From: CAVPDG01 sp963702535
GTDB lineage: Bacteria; Chloroflexota; Anaerolineae; Anaerolineales; UBA4823
Length of the DNA stretch: 64,000 nt
Direction of reading: 5' to 3'
NCBI GenBank assembly: GCA_963702535.1
Contig: CAVPDG010000016.1
Location: 124,001 to 188,000, forward strand
The notes under the pieces were generated by a model. That model did not search any database. It saw nothing but the letters and a program-made list of their open reading frames with translations, and was not told the DNA's origin. Both the position numbers and the translations under genes were made by a program. Shown here in pieces: positions 19,404 to 30,500 of the stretch (within the stretch, counting starts at the first letter, position 1; the number at the start of each line of letters is the position of its first letter).

Positions 19404-20247
19404 TCAGGCAGGCGCCAGGGTAAACTCAGTCACTTCCGGGGGGCAATTGAACCGGTACGGCACGCTGATCATGCCGATGCCGGGATTCGTGTACAGCCAC
19501 ATTTCACGGACGCGGTACAGCCCATAATCATATTTGCGCCCCAAATACGGCAGGATGACCGGACCGCGCAGCGGTAAGCGCACTTGCCCGCCGTGGGTAT
19601 GCCCGGCGAGCTGCAGGGTGAGGCGCGGGTCGAGCGAGACCTGGTCCGCCAGGTCAGGCTCGTGGTAGAGCAGGATGACGGGCGCCTGCGGCTGGGGCGC
19701 CTTCCAGCGCCGCCTTCAAGTCCGGATTTCCGCTCCAGCCATCATCCAGACCTGCCAGGTACAGCGAGGCGTTGCCCAGTGTGAGCGGCACGCCCTGGTT
19801 CACCAGCATTGGCAGGCGGTGGCGGGCAAAAGCCTGCTTGACAAGCTCAACATCCAGCCAGAGATCGTGGTTGCCGAGCGCCGAGTAGACCCCAAAGCGG
19901 GCGTCCAATCCCGAAAGGATGGCAGCCAGGTCTTCGGCGCCTTCGGGAATGCGCCAGACGTAATCCCCGGTGAGCACGGTCAGGTCGGGCTTGAGGCTGT
20001 TCGCCAGCGCCACCGCTTTGCGTACCAGCGCGCGGGTGGTATACGGGTACATGTGGAAGTCGGTCATCTGGACGATGCGGAAGCCCTCCAGTGCGGGCTT
20101 CAAACCCCGCACCGGCAGCGTCACGCGACGGATGACCGGCTCATACGCCTGGTTGGCTATGCCCACAACGCCGGTGGTGGTCACGAAACCGGCTGCCAGC
20201 GCTGCGCCTGTCAGCTTGAGGAACTCCCTGCGGGTTAACGGAGACAT
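19404..20247 (-). CDS. Tat-exported metallophosphoesterase (YkuE/YaeI-like), frameshifted
   Basis: The N-terminus MSPLTRREFLKLTGAALAAG is a twin-arginine signal. The calcineurin-like motifs are DFHMYPY, TGDYVW, GNHDLW, and, after a slip near 19690, YHEPDL and AGHTHGGQVRLP. The C-terminus ends PPEVTEFTLAPA at 19404. The reconstructed length is about 280 residues. It should be a di-metal phosphodiesterase exported folded; relatives act on lipid or lipid A precursors, but the substrate here is unknown. It begins 31 bp after the giant cyclase/phosphatase gene and may share its transcript. Confidence 0.82.
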
Positions 20248-20278
20248 GCGTGGATGCTTGCTGGACTTTCCCGAGGAT

Positions 20279-23200
20279 CTACTCGCCCCTGCGGATGACC
20301 ATCAGGGTCAGGTCATCGGAGCGAGCGGCGCCGCCCACGAAGCGGCGGATATCCGCAAGGACAGAAGCCAGCACCGTCGCGGCTGGCTGCCTGTGTTCAT
20401 CCTGGGCACTCAGAGCGAGGCGCCCCGCCTCCAGCAGGCGCCCCTCGCCATACAGCGCCTGGCGCTCGTCCTGGGCTTCGGTGACGCCATCCGTGAACAG
20501 GAACAGGACATCTTGCGCATCCAGCAGGATCTCGCGCTGCGTCCAGCGCGCTTCGGGCATGATGCCGATGGCTATCCCCGTGGAGGGCAGGGATTGCACC
20601 GTCTCCCCATCCGGCGCCCGGAAGAGATAGGGCGGGTTATGCCCGGCGTTGCAGTAGACCAGCCGCCCGAGGGCTGGGTCCAGCACCCCATAAAAAACGG
20701 TGATGTAGAGCCCGGCGTGCGTATCCAGCAGCAGGCGGCGGTTGACTGCGGCGAGCACCTGCTCCGGCTGGGAAGGGTAGATCTCGGCGTAGGTGCGGAT
20801 CAGGGTGCGGCAGGAAGCCATAAACAAGGCGGCGCCGGCGCCTTTATCGGTGACATCGGCGATGACGATACCCAGGTGCTCGTCGGGCAACGGGATGAAA
20901 TCGTAGAAATCGCCAGAGGTCTGCAATGCCGGCTCGAGGCGCACAGCCAGTTGCCAGCCGGGGGGTTGGGGCACCACCTCCGGCAGGAAGCTGCTCTGGA
21001 TGCGCCCGGCGCGCACCATCTCCTGGGACACTTTCCGGGCAGCCAGCACCTGCGATTCGGTCTCCACCTGCAGGTCGAGCAGGCGCGACTCGATCAGGCG
21101 CGTGTAGGCGACAGCGCCCATCTTCTTGAACAGGTCGGATGACAGGTTGTAGAGCGCCTGGGCACGCGCCAGGTCTTCTGCCTCGCCGCGCCGGACGTGC
21201 AGCCCAGCCAGGTCGAGCAGGGCGCGCGCCCAATACCAGCGCTCATTGGTGCGAGCGTTGATATCCGCCACGGCTTCGCAGGTGGAAATGGCATCATCCC
21301 AGCGCGCCTCGGCGGCTGCCAGCTCAGCTTCCGCATGGCGAATAAAAAGCTCATCCCAGACGGAAAGGCGCGGCTCACCCAACCCCTGGGCGCTCTCCAG
21401 GAGCTCGTGCGCTTCCGCCAGCCTGCCCTGGTAGGTACGAAGCATGCTCAACCGGCAGCGCGGCAAGACTCTGCTACCGAGCCCCTGGTCGCCGAGGGAG
21501 ACCGTCTCCTGGATGGCGCTTTCGGCTTCCGACAGATCCTGAGGCTCGACAAACTTGTGGATCTCAAGGATCAACGTAGCCAGAGACTCGGAGGAGTTGT
21601 TCAGCATCTGCAAATCCCCGAGTCGGCGGGCATCCGCCTGCCCCTGGCGGGTGAGGTCCAGAGCTGCCTGCCAATCACCTCTGAAACCGAGCAGCAGCGC
21701 TTTGAGCAGCTTGATCTCAGCCAGTGCATACTCAGGATCATCCAGGTCTTTTAGCATCCCTTCCAGTTCGAGGATGCCTTTTTCCACCTCGCCAAACTCG
21801 CCCAGGGTCATCGAAGCGTGCAGCAGCGTGCACTCCGAGAGCACAATCTCCTGCGGCACGCCGCGCCGGCGGGCGATCTCAACCGTGCGCTGGTAATGGC
21901 GGTGAGCTGTCAATGTATCGCCCCGCAATCCCCACAACATAGCTGCAAGGTTCATGTGGGCGCGGTGGGCGACCCGCGTGAGCTGGTTGGCTTCGGCCAG
22001 CTCGACGGCTTGCTGAAGGGCGGAAATGGCTTCATCCGTCGCCACATCAGGCAGGATACCCAGCGTAGCCAGGGCGTCGGCGCGCACCTCTACAGAGCCC
22101 AGGCGGTCTGCCATCGCCAGTGCCTGGCGGCACATGGAAGCGGATTTGTCCGGCATGCCGTTGAAATAATAAGCCCGGGCGGTCTCGTGCACCAGGCGCG
22201 CCATTTCCGGGCTCTCGGGAGCGCCTTCCACCGCCCTTAGCCCTTCCAGGCAAAGCTGGAGACCCATGGGGGTATCCCCGGCATGCCAGGCAACCCGAGC
22301 CGAGCGGGCATACAGGCGCGCCACGCCGTTCATATCACCGGCTGTCTGATAGAGCTGGATGAAGTCTTTCCAGATCTGGATCGCCTCCTGCATGCGCCCC
22401 TGGCGGGCGACCGCCACCCCCAACCCGGAGAGCAGCTCACCCTGCTGGCTGGGCGAAGGCGAGAGCGCCAGGGCGCGGCGGAAGTGCCCCTCCGCCTCCT
22501 GGTTGCAGTAACAGTCGATGCCCGATTTGCCAGCCAGGATGAAGTAATGAAGCGCCTGCTTCTCCTTGCCGGCCTCGGAATAGTGGCGCGCCAGGATGGC
22601 GGCGTTCTCCTGCAGCCGGTCGGGATACAGCTTTTCCACCGCCTTCCCGACCGCCAGGTGGAGCTGCTTGCGGTCGTTGGTCAGCAGCGAAGCATAGGCA
22701 GCCTCCTGGACCAGTGAATGCTGGAAGAGGTATTCCAGCTCCGGCTCCAGGGTCGCCAGGCGCAGCATGCCGGCGTTCTCCAACGAGCTGAGCACGCCGA
22801 TCGCCCCGCCGCCCTCCACAGCCTGCTCCCCCAGTACCTGCTCCAGCACGCGCACCGGGAACTGCCTGCCCACCACCGAAGCCACGCGCAACGTGCGGCG
22901 GCTCTCGTCGGGCAGGCGGTCGATGCGCGCCATGAGCAAGCCCTGCAAATTATCGGGGATGACCACGCTGCCCAAGCCGGCGCCCGCCGTCCAGCCACCC
23001 TGGTGGGGCATGATCGCGCCGCGCTCGATCAGCATGCGGATGATCTCCTCGACGTAGTAAGGGTTGCCTTCCGCCTTTTTCAAGATCAGGGAGCGCAAAT
23101 CATCCGGCAGGGCTTCGATCGCCAGCAGGTTGGCAACCAGCCGGCGGCTCTGCTCGTCCGAGAGGGCGCTCAGGGTGATCTCCGCCAGGGAATTCCCCAG

Positions 23201-24712
23201 TTGCTCGCGCGCCGCGCCCACCAGCTTCCAGCCCGGCGCCTCGCGGTCGGGACGGATGGCAAAGCAGAACAGGACGGGCGCCGCATTGACCAGGGGCAAG
23301 AGGCGGATGAGCAGCTCGATCGAAGACGGGTCTGCCCAATGCAGGTCTTCCAGTACCAGCACAACCGGTCTGCGCTCCGCCAGCTTCTCGATCAAGCGCC
23401 GCATGGCGGAGGTATAGCGTAACTGCAGGGCTTCGGCTTCCACCAGCTCCATCGCCCGCATGGCAGGCGCATCGGATTTCAACGCCAGCAAATGCGCCAG
23501 CGCCGCATACACCTCCAGCCCCGGCGCTTTTTGCGGGTCGGCAAACAGGTCGGAGACCAGCCTCAGCAGGGCAGCCTGTTTCTCGGCTTGCTCGGCGCCT
23601 TCTTGAATGCCCAGCAGGGAGTACACCAGGTGCGCCGCCAGGTGGTAAACCAGCCCGTGAGCATAGGAATGGCTGTGAGCTTCCGCCCACTGCACCCCCG
23701 CGCCAGCGCTGCGGCTGCCCACCGCCGCCTGCCACTCGGCGATCAGGCGCGACTTGCCCATCCCCGGCTCGCCCATCACGAGCACCGCCCGCCCCAGACC
23801 GGCGCGCACTGCTTCGCACAGGCGCATCAGGCGCTCCAGCTCCGTATCGCGACCGACCATCGGGCTGCTCAGTCCGGCAACGCCGCGCAGGCTGCCCGGC
23901 TCGAGGCGCCTGCCGGTGATCTGGTAGGCGCGCACCGGCTGGGATTGCCCCTTGACCTCGATGAAGCCAAGGTCCAGGCAGTCGAATAGCGGTTCGATGA
24001 AGCGCTGCACCGTCTCGGAGAGGATCACCGTGTCCGGCTGGGCGGCAAACTTCAAGCGCGCCGCCAGGTTGACAACCCCGCCCGGCGACGAGAATTCGTA
24101 CTTCAGATCCTGTCCCACCTCGCCCAGCACCACCAGCCCGTGATTCAGACAGGTGCGTACCGCAAAGTCGACAGAAAACTGTCCATGCAGCTCAGCCGCA
24201 TAGTCGCGGGCGACTTCGAGGACATCCATTGCAGCCAGCACGGCGCGCAGCGGGTCGTCTTCATGCGCCACCGGCGCGCCAAAGAAAGCCACCAGGGCAT
24301 CGCCCAGCATGTGGGCAACCGTGCCCTCATAGCGGTAGATGACCGGCGCGATGCGGTCGAAGAAGCCGTTGATCAGGACAGACCAGCGCTCCACGCCCAA
24401 TTTCCCGGCAAGCGCCGTCGAGCCGACGACATCCACGAACAGCACGGTGACGTAGCGCTGCTCGCCGCGCAGGTGCGCGGCGGCGCGCACCTTATCTACC
24501 AGGGCGGGTGGGGCGGCAGCCGCCAGGCGCTGCAGGCGGGCGTCGTCGGCGGGGGAGTGCAGGCGAATCGCCTGCCCGCAGTACATGCAGAAGCGCGCCC
24601 CGGGCGGCAGCTCCGCCTGGCAATTGGAGCAGCGCACAGCCAGCGCCGCCCCGCAGCTCAGGCAGAAGCGGGCGTCTGGTGGGTTTTCAGCTTGGCAGCG
24701 CGGGCAGATCAT
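20279..24712 (-). CDS. Giant signalling protein: zinc ribbons, class III cyclase domain, AAA ATPase, TPR-like repeats, SpoIIE/PP2C phosphatase
   Basis: An intact 1477-residue frame. Two zinc ribbons lie at residues 3-20 and 28-45 (CxxC pairs). A class III nucleotide cyclase domain spans about 86-265: metal Asp94 in FVDVVGST and Asp138 in LGDALVAFFG are kept, as are Asn215 and Arg219 in VVNLAARL, but the usual substrate Lys before the second Asp is His134. An AAA/NACHT-like ATPase follows, with Walker A GEPGMGKS at 314-321 and VLVLEDLHWADPSS. Then come several hundred residues of TPR-like helices. The last 240 residues are a SpoIIE phosphatase with SGDFYDF, IADVTDKGAGAALFM, LFTDGVTEA and SDDLTLMV, so its metal sites look complete. 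It probably senses a partner or stress and controls an anti-sigma-factor antagonist, possibly also cyclic nucleotide synthesis. Confidence 0.85.
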   Translation of the reverse strand: MICPRCQAENPPDARFCLSCGAALAVRCSNCQAELPPGARFCMYCGQAIRLHSPADDARLQRLAAAAPPALVDKVRAAAHLRGEQRYVTVLFVDVVGSTALAGKLGVERWSVLINGFFDRIAPVIYRYEGTVAHMLGDALVAFFGAPVAHEDDPLRAVLAAMDVLEVARDYAAELHGQFSVDFAVRTCLNHGLVVLGEVGQDLKYEFSSPGGVVNLAARLKFAAQPDTVILSETVQRFIEPLFDCLDLGFIEVKGQSQPVRAYQITGRRLEPGSLRGVAGLSSPMVGRDTELERLMRLCEAVRAGLGRAVLVMGEPGMGKSRLIAEWQAAVGSRSAGAGVQWAEAHSHSYAHGLVYHLAAHLVYSLLGIQEGAEQAEKQAALLRLVSDLFADPQKAPGLEVYAALAHLLALKSDAPAMRAMELVEAEALQLRYTSAMRRLIEKLAERRPVVLVLEDLHWADPSSIELLIRLLPLVNAAPVLFCFAIRPDREAPGWKLVGAAREQLGNSLAEITLSALSDEQSRRLVANLLAIEALPDDLRSLILKKAEGNPYYVEEIIRMLIERGAIMPHQGGWTAGAGLGSVVIPDNLQGLLMARIDRLPDESRRTLRVASVVGRQFPVRVLEQVLGEQAVEGGGAIGVLSSLENAGMLRLATLEPELEYLFQHSLVQEAAYASLLTNDRKQLHLAVGKAVEKLYPDRLQENAAILARHYSEAGKEKQALHYFILAGKSGIDCYCNQEAEGHFRRALALSPSPSQQGELLSGLGVAVARQGRMQEAIQIWKDFIQLYQTAGDMNGVARLYARSARVAWHAGDTPMGLQLCLEGLRAVEGAPESPEMARLVHETARAYYFNGMPDKSASMCRQALAMADRLGSVEVRADALATLGILPDVATDEAISALQQAVELAEANQLTRVAHRAHMNLAAMLWGLRGDTLTAHRHYQRTVEIARRRGVPQEIVLSECTLLHASMTLGEFGEVEKGILELEGMLKDLDDPEYALAEIKLLKALLLGFRGDWQAALDLTRQGQADARRLGDLQMLNNSSESLATLILEIHKFVEPQDLSEAESAIQETVSLGDQGLGSRVLPRCRLSMLRTYQGRLAEAHELLESAQGLGEPRLSVWDELFIRHAEAELAAAEARWDDAISTCEAVADINARTNERWYWARALLDLAGLHVRRGEAEDLARAQALYNLSSDLFKKMGAVAYTRLIESRLLDLQVETESQVLAARKVSQEMVRAGRIQSSFLPEVVPQPPGWQLAVRLEPALQTSGDFYDFIPLPDEHLGIVIADVTDKGAGAALFMASCRTLIRTYAEIYPSQPEQVLAAVNRRLLLDTHAGLYITVFYGVLDPALGRLVYCNAGHNPPYLFRAPDGETVQSLPSTGIAIGIMPEARWTQREILLDAQDVLFLFTDGVTEAQDERQALYGEGRLLEAGRLALSAQDEHRQPAATVLASVLADIRRFVGGAARSDDLTLMVIRRGE

Positions 24713-24789
24713 GGATGGTCAAAAAAAAGTGACGATTTACGACAGCCAGAGTCGAATTCAGGGAAAGTTTACCATATTCTGGATAGCGC

Positions 24790-26084
24790 TCATTCATCGC
24801 TCTCCAGCAGCCATTCAGCCAACGAGCGGATTGCAATCGTAAATCCGTTGCTTTTTATCGTCTGTGAATTTGCATCCGTCAGGATCAATCCAGACGAGAG
24901 ACCGAGTGCGCCCATCGCATCCGTTATCGCCCGTAGCTCCCGTTCTCGCGTGGCGGGGTGGTCCATGCTTTGAACCACCTGAACCAATTGACCCGCCTCC
25001 GGCAGATAGAAATCGACCTCATAGCCAGCCGGGGTAATGTAATAATAGATCGCCTGCGTCTTTCGCCGCAACGCCAGAAAAGCCGCATTTTCCATCATTT
25101 TTCCGGTGTTGGGAGAAAAACTGAAACCGATTGCATTTGCCAGACCGGTATCGATGCTGAATACCTTCTTGGCAGCAATTTGCTGGCGCTTCACCGAATT
25201 ATCATATACGTTCAGGGTAAATATCAGCCAACTATTCTCCAGGTATTCGACGTAATTCTTGATCGTGTTCACACTGCCTAGCCGGAACTGTTCTTTAAGC
25301 TTATTAAATGAAATCTGACCTCTAGGATTACTCATCAGGTAAAAAGCCAGCTCTTTCAAGGCCCGCACTTCCTCGATGCGGTAGCGCGTGGCAATATCGC
25401 GATACAGGATATCATCATACAGGGTGCGCAGCAGCGGTAGCTCAGGATATTTCAGCGGCTCAGGAATACCACCAAGGCGCAGATACTCATCCAGATCCGT
25501 TGTGGGTCGGGCTCTTTCAACCGTTGTCAGACGGTCAGGTCGGGAGAGGATATTCTTTGAATTGCAGGAACTCGGCGAAAGAAAATGGGAAGAGCTCAAC
25601 CGGTATATAACGTCCAGTCAGGCGAGTGCCCAGCTCGCGGCTGAGCAACGAAGCATTGAGCCGGTAATCAAGAATTTGATCCCCTGATCCATCAAGCGGC
25701 GCACAAAGTGCTCCCAACCGGATACATTTTGAACTTCATCGATGATGAACACTCTTGCGCTCACCAAAGAGCTCCAGAAGCGCCTGGTAGAGATCGTTGG
25801 CATCCTCTACCTGGAATCCCAGAAAACGGTCATCCTCGAAATTTGCATAATAGAATTGTTCTTCGCCTAAGCCATGCGCAAATTGCGCCAAAAGCGTGGA
25901 TTTACCCACCCGCCGCAACCCGGAAATGACCACGGCATGCGGTAGGGGTAAGGCGCGCTCAATCTCGACTCAGCCGCGACCTCTCCACACCGGTCTCGCG
26001 GCGCCAGAAAGCCTGCTGCTGTTCCAGCAACATCGCCTTGATCTGCTCTTTGGATACCCTCGCTTTCCAATTGTCTTCACTCAT
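24790..26084 (-). CDS. ATP-binding protein of the AAA_14/DUF4143 family, disrupted
   Basis: The start MSEDNWKARVSKEQIK at 26084 is directly downstream of a consensus promoter. In shifting frames the gene gives Walker A ISGLRRVGKSTLL, Walker B VFIIDEVQNVSGWE, ITGS, LTGRYIPVELFPFSFAEFL, LRLGGIPEPLKYP, and the DUF4143 domain ending IRSLAEWLLESDE. Slips are near 25960, 25757, 25650 and 25565. The family is common in bacteria and archaea, often in variable genome regions; its role is not established. With four breaks in 1.3 kb it could be a real pseudogene, though similar breaks occur all over the window. Confidence 0.75.
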
Positions 26085-26090
26085 ACTGAA

Positions 26091-26119
26091 ATAATACACC
26101 CATTAGTTTTCATTGTCAA
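26091..26119 (-). promoter_or_regulatory. Consensus promoter of the DUF4143 gene, probably leaderless
   Basis: On the minus strand TTGACA (26114-26119) and TATTAT (26091-26096) are exactly 17 bp apart. Only six bases separate the -10 from the ATG at 26084, so transcription should start at or next to the start codon. There is no ribosome binding site. The -35 and the whole spacer lie inside a 39-bp palindrome. Confidence 0.7.
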
Positions 26120-26135
26120 TGAAAACTAATGGGTG
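26097..26135. repeat. 39-bp perfect palindrome over the DUF4143 promoter
   Basis: Two 19-base arms (26097-26115 and 26117-26135) are perfectly complementary around one T at 26116. One arm is the promoter spacer plus part of the -35. There is no U-run, so it is not an obvious terminator. It may be an operator, a hairpin-forming insertion, or the scar of a mobile element. Confidence 0.75.
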
Positions 26136-26201
26136 ATAGCTACTGCCATAACCGGGCGGGGTTCAGATGATGATGCGTTCAATAGCGAACGCATCCTACT
26201 G

Positions 26202-27503
26202 CTACGGCTTAGAGGATGGATTACAGTTTTCCTCCCCAGGAAAGCTATCCGGCGCGGCCTCCCATCCAGCGACATCAAGGATATCGGTAACATTCGGCAT
26301 TTTGTACAATTCTCTTGTGTTTACATCAAATATTTTAAGGCCATATTCCAATTGATCCTCAAAACACCAAAAACAAGCGATACGACTTGTCGATCCAAAA
26401 GGTTTCATACCCCCATTTCCTGCCGGAACATTTTCTAGTGAACGTACTACCTTCCACTCGCTGGATCGATCCAGCGAATGACATCATCATCCCATGTCCC
26501 AAGAATATTGTCGTCTTCCCACCAAAATTCATCTACCTCCCCTACGGGAACGATGTTTTGATTTTCAGAGTTGGCTATCCAAAGGTTAGACCTGTCAAAT
26601 GCAATGTATTTGAGAACAAAATACTTGCTATTTGGCGACCACAATATTCCATCCGGCGCATTGCCTGCTTCCGGAAGAGTTTGATATTCTACATGCTGGT
26701 TTCCATGGTAATCGGCACTATAAATTTTAAGAGTATCATTTTCGTCATAGTCGGTGTAAGCCAGCAATTGGCTATTTGGAGACCAATCGAATTTCCACGC
26801 CCCACCGTTTTTTGATATGAAGAAAGGCCCTTCTGAACCGTCAGTTGACATCACCGCCAGGTTTTCAACCGGATAATGATATCCTTGCCCAGTATCCTCC
26901 ATCAGTTCTCCGCTGTGAATCTCCATGGCAACATAAGCTTCGGATGGAGATAACTAAGATTCCCAGGCCAGTCTTCCATTCGACTTAATCTCAGGCAGGT
27001 TTTCATGGGAGAATATCATGCGCCAGGATATTCCCGCGCAAATCCACCTCAACGATATCGGCGTTATCCAAATAGAGGTAAAATCCACACCCCTGCCGGG
27101 TCCAACCCAAAAAATGTGCATCAGAGATGTAGAGCTCGGGATTTATCGCTCTGGTTTCACCTGTGTTTACATCCTGTAGGTAAGAATCTCGCCGCCAAAT
27201 CCCATTTGAATGATCAGGGGGTTTCCCAGCAACCCATCTGTTGCCCTCTGGCCAGATCGTGGGTGTGATCGTGATTTGTTTAGGAACGCCCGTAGGCGTA
27301 GGAGTATCCACGTTTCTCAAATCCAAGGTGGGTGAAACAAGTATCCTGGCAGTTGGAGTTGCATAGTAGGGTGGGACCGTCGCCGATGGGCTTTTTGTTG
27401 AGATAGGAGAGGGTTGGGAGGCAAGAGCGCATCCTCCCAACAAGAGAATTGAGCCTATCTCACAAGCAATGACGGGTAGTGGTTTATTCCTGTTAGTTTC
27501 CAT
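26202..27503 (-). CDS. Lipoprotein with WD40/TolB-like beta-propeller, disrupted
   Basis: The start METNRNKPLPVIACEIG at 27503 leads to a lipobox LLLGGC. A Ser/Thr/Pro linker follows, then repeated blade-like strands such as LAVMSTDGSEG, FDWSPNSQLLAYTDYD, ILWSPNSKYFVLKY, NLWIANSENQ and IFDVNTRELYKMP. Breaks are near 27003 (frame change), 26955 (in-frame TAG between WES and LSPSEAYV) and 26440. The whole stretch is clearly AT-richer than its surroundings. It lies 73 bp downstream of the M23-like end of the RHS gene. The function is unknown. Confidence 0.65.
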
Positions 27504-27576
27504 ATCGTTCCGGCATTGTGTCGAAATCGGAATCATAACCATATATTGCACCTGATTACCAAAAAGTATTGACCCC

Positions 27577-30500
27577 AATCACTCTGAGCATACCCCCAAA
27601 AATACATGCCTTGAAATGGATCCTGAAGAGGCCAGGTTAACATTGCCAGCTGTTCGGACTTCAAAGTGGAGGTAAGCAGGTACCATATCTTCGCCCTTCG
27701 TCTTGCCTGTTGTACCGATGATTGTATCTCAATTAACATCTTCACCAACCCCAACAAAAACTCCACTGTTGCGCTCTGTGCCTAAATGTGCATAGATAGA
27801 ATAGAACTTGTTATCGTATAGCTCGTGCTCGACCATGACATAATTACCAAAATCGTCAGACCAGCCAGCAGCTACCACAATACCGGGGGCGATGGGATAA
27901 ACAGGACATCCTACCGCATGGCCGCCATCAACGGCCATGTGGTATGTATTCATACCCGGATGTTTATCAGTTACATCAGGATCGAGATTTGGCTTTCGAT
28001 TTTCGCCAGAAACCACGATAATCAGGATTTTCTGTGCGCAAAGGAGGTTTTCAGCCATGTGTCGGAGCATACCACATTTTGCCAGCCCACCAATCCCATG
28101 GGTCATAAAATCCATGCCTTGATCTGTTTCGACATTCAGGATCAGCATTATTCTTATATGCACAGGCCGATTTGTATGCCCGGTTGGGTCGACGTAGCGA
28201 CGCGCGTTATTTATACGCGTAAGCGTACCTGTCCCACGCCAGCGGATTCCCCGGCTGCGGGATGATACTATCCGCTTGCGCGAATCTGGATAACGAGCTA
28301 TCGTACCATCTGGCCCCATAATACATCAGCCCAAAATCAGCCACATTGCTGTACTGCCCGGTGTACGTGAACTTCGTCGGCAGCGTTCCGCTGGCAAATC
28401 TTGATTCCCCCCATGCCTTGTACCGGTTATCGGTCGGCAAGCGCCCCGTTGCTGTCGGTCGTCACGCTGGTGCTGCCCAAGTGGTCGCTCAGGATGAAGT
28501 TCAGTGTGCTGGCGCCGGTGCGCATCGCGACCCGCGCCCCACCCGCGCTATAGTATTTCTTCATCGTGCTCGTGCTGCCCGTCCATTCGAAATAGGCCCC
28601 GATATGCACCGTGGTCACGCCGCCTGCCGTGCTTTTTACCCGGTTGCCATCGCCGTCGAAAACAAAGCTGGCAGTGGCGCTGCCGCTGACAGTAGTCAGT
28701 CGGCTTTCCGCATCGTATTGGAAGTTATACATCGCCGTACCGCTAGGGTCGCGGCGGGTCATGTTGCCGTTTCAGTCATAAGAGTACAGGGAGTTGGTCG
28801 CCCCCACGGTGGAGGTCACGGCGTGCGGGCGGCTCGCCGCGCGCCTTCTGCGCAGCTGGCGTCTTGGCGGTGTAGTTATAGCTGCCCACGCCCGCTTGCT
28901 GGCCAGGTTGCCGCTATCGGGATTGTAGCTATAACTCTCGGTGGTGTAGTTGCCATTGCCATTCCACCGTTCATCGGCGTAGGCGCTGGTGATACGGTCC
29001 AGGCTATCATAGCTGAAATACTGGCTTTGTGGAACGCTGCCGAGATACCATTCTTGTAGTCATCGATCTGCGCGCCAGGTTTCCCACCGCGTCGAAGAAG
29101 GATGCGCCGGTGCCGGTGTTGTAGTAGCGCAGGTCCTGTAACAAGGTTACTGTTGGGTACAAATCTTCCGACTTGATCTGCTTAAGCCGCCCGTTACCAT
29201 TACTGTCACTCCAGGCGAAGTAATTATAGTCCGTCCTGAGGATGGCATTGCCACCGCTGTCGCCCAATAAGCGCACATCCACCCTTTCTGCGGCGTCGTA
29301 GCTGGTGCTCTTCACGTAGGTGTTCGTGCCCCACACATTATTCACCAGCATCTGCGGGTGGTAGCTATACACCACCGCCTCTCCCAGGTTGCCGTTGGCG
29401 TCCGCCGGGTACTTCATCCAATCCACCAGGTCGGCGCTGTTGTAAAACCACTCGCTCTTGAACGTCCCTGAGCCGGTGATCGCCTTCACCTCCTGGATCA
29501 CCCTGCCCCTGCCGTCATACTTCCATGCCGTAGAGCCCGAGCCGTCGCTCATCCCCGTGCGCCGCGTTTTGCCATACTGCCCGTTCCCCGGGTCGTATGC
29601 GTCGTAGCTGTAGCTCACGTCGTAGTCGGGCTGGTCGGGCAGTTGTCGTCGGGGCGGTAGTGCTTGCCCAGCAGGCGGTTGAGCGGGTCGTAATACAGGC
29701 AGATGCGCTGTCCGCGCGCGTCGGTCTGGCGTCGTCAGGTTGCCCAGGGCGTCGTATTTGTACTCCAATTGCCCATGTCGGCGTCGCTCATGCTGATCTT
29801 GCGCCCGGCGAGGTCATAGCTCAGCGTCGTGCTTGCGCTGCCGTATGCTGCCTTCGTCAGGCGGTCGGCTTCATCGTAAGTATAACTCACCCCGGGACCC
29901 GTGGGTGGGATGACCTGCGCCGTCCTGCCCCACAGGTCCGTCCAGGAGGTGTCCATGTTGCCGCGCGCATCCGTGACCTCCGTCACCCGGTAGCTTAAGT
30001 TGTTCTGCACGGTCTGGGTGTAGGCGTAGCTCTGCTGCGTCCCGTCCGGCGCAGTGACGATGGACAGGCGCCCCAGGACGTCGTAAACGCTGCGCGTGGC
30101 GGGCTGGGTAGGATAGAGCTGCTGTCCCCGGTAGGGCGTTACGGGTGTCACGCCGTTCCAGGTCGCCAGCTCGTAAGGCGCCGTCTTCTGCACCGGCGCC
30201 CCGTTGGCGTCGTAGGCGTAATCCACCACGATATCCCTGCTCCCGCTGGCAAGCTGGGCGCCCGCCGTCTGCTCCTGGATGAGCTGCCCCAGCCCGTTAT
30301 ACAGCTTGCGCTGCTCGTTGACCGTGCTCTCGTTGATCTTCTGCTGGATGTCGACGACGTAGGGTTTCTGGTAGAGCAGGTAATTGGCGTCGAAGTAGCT
30401 CACCACCAGCGTCGCCCGGTTGGGGGAGGGGTCGCCCGGCTTGCGCAGCCCCGTCAGGCGTCCGAACTTGTCATACGTCGCTGTGGTGACGGCGCCGTTG

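Noticed and set aside
27729..27731. TGA read as selenocysteine or Trp
   Set aside because: No SECIS-like hairpin is seen after it, TGA serves as a stop in many genes here, and the neighbouring frames are already damaged.
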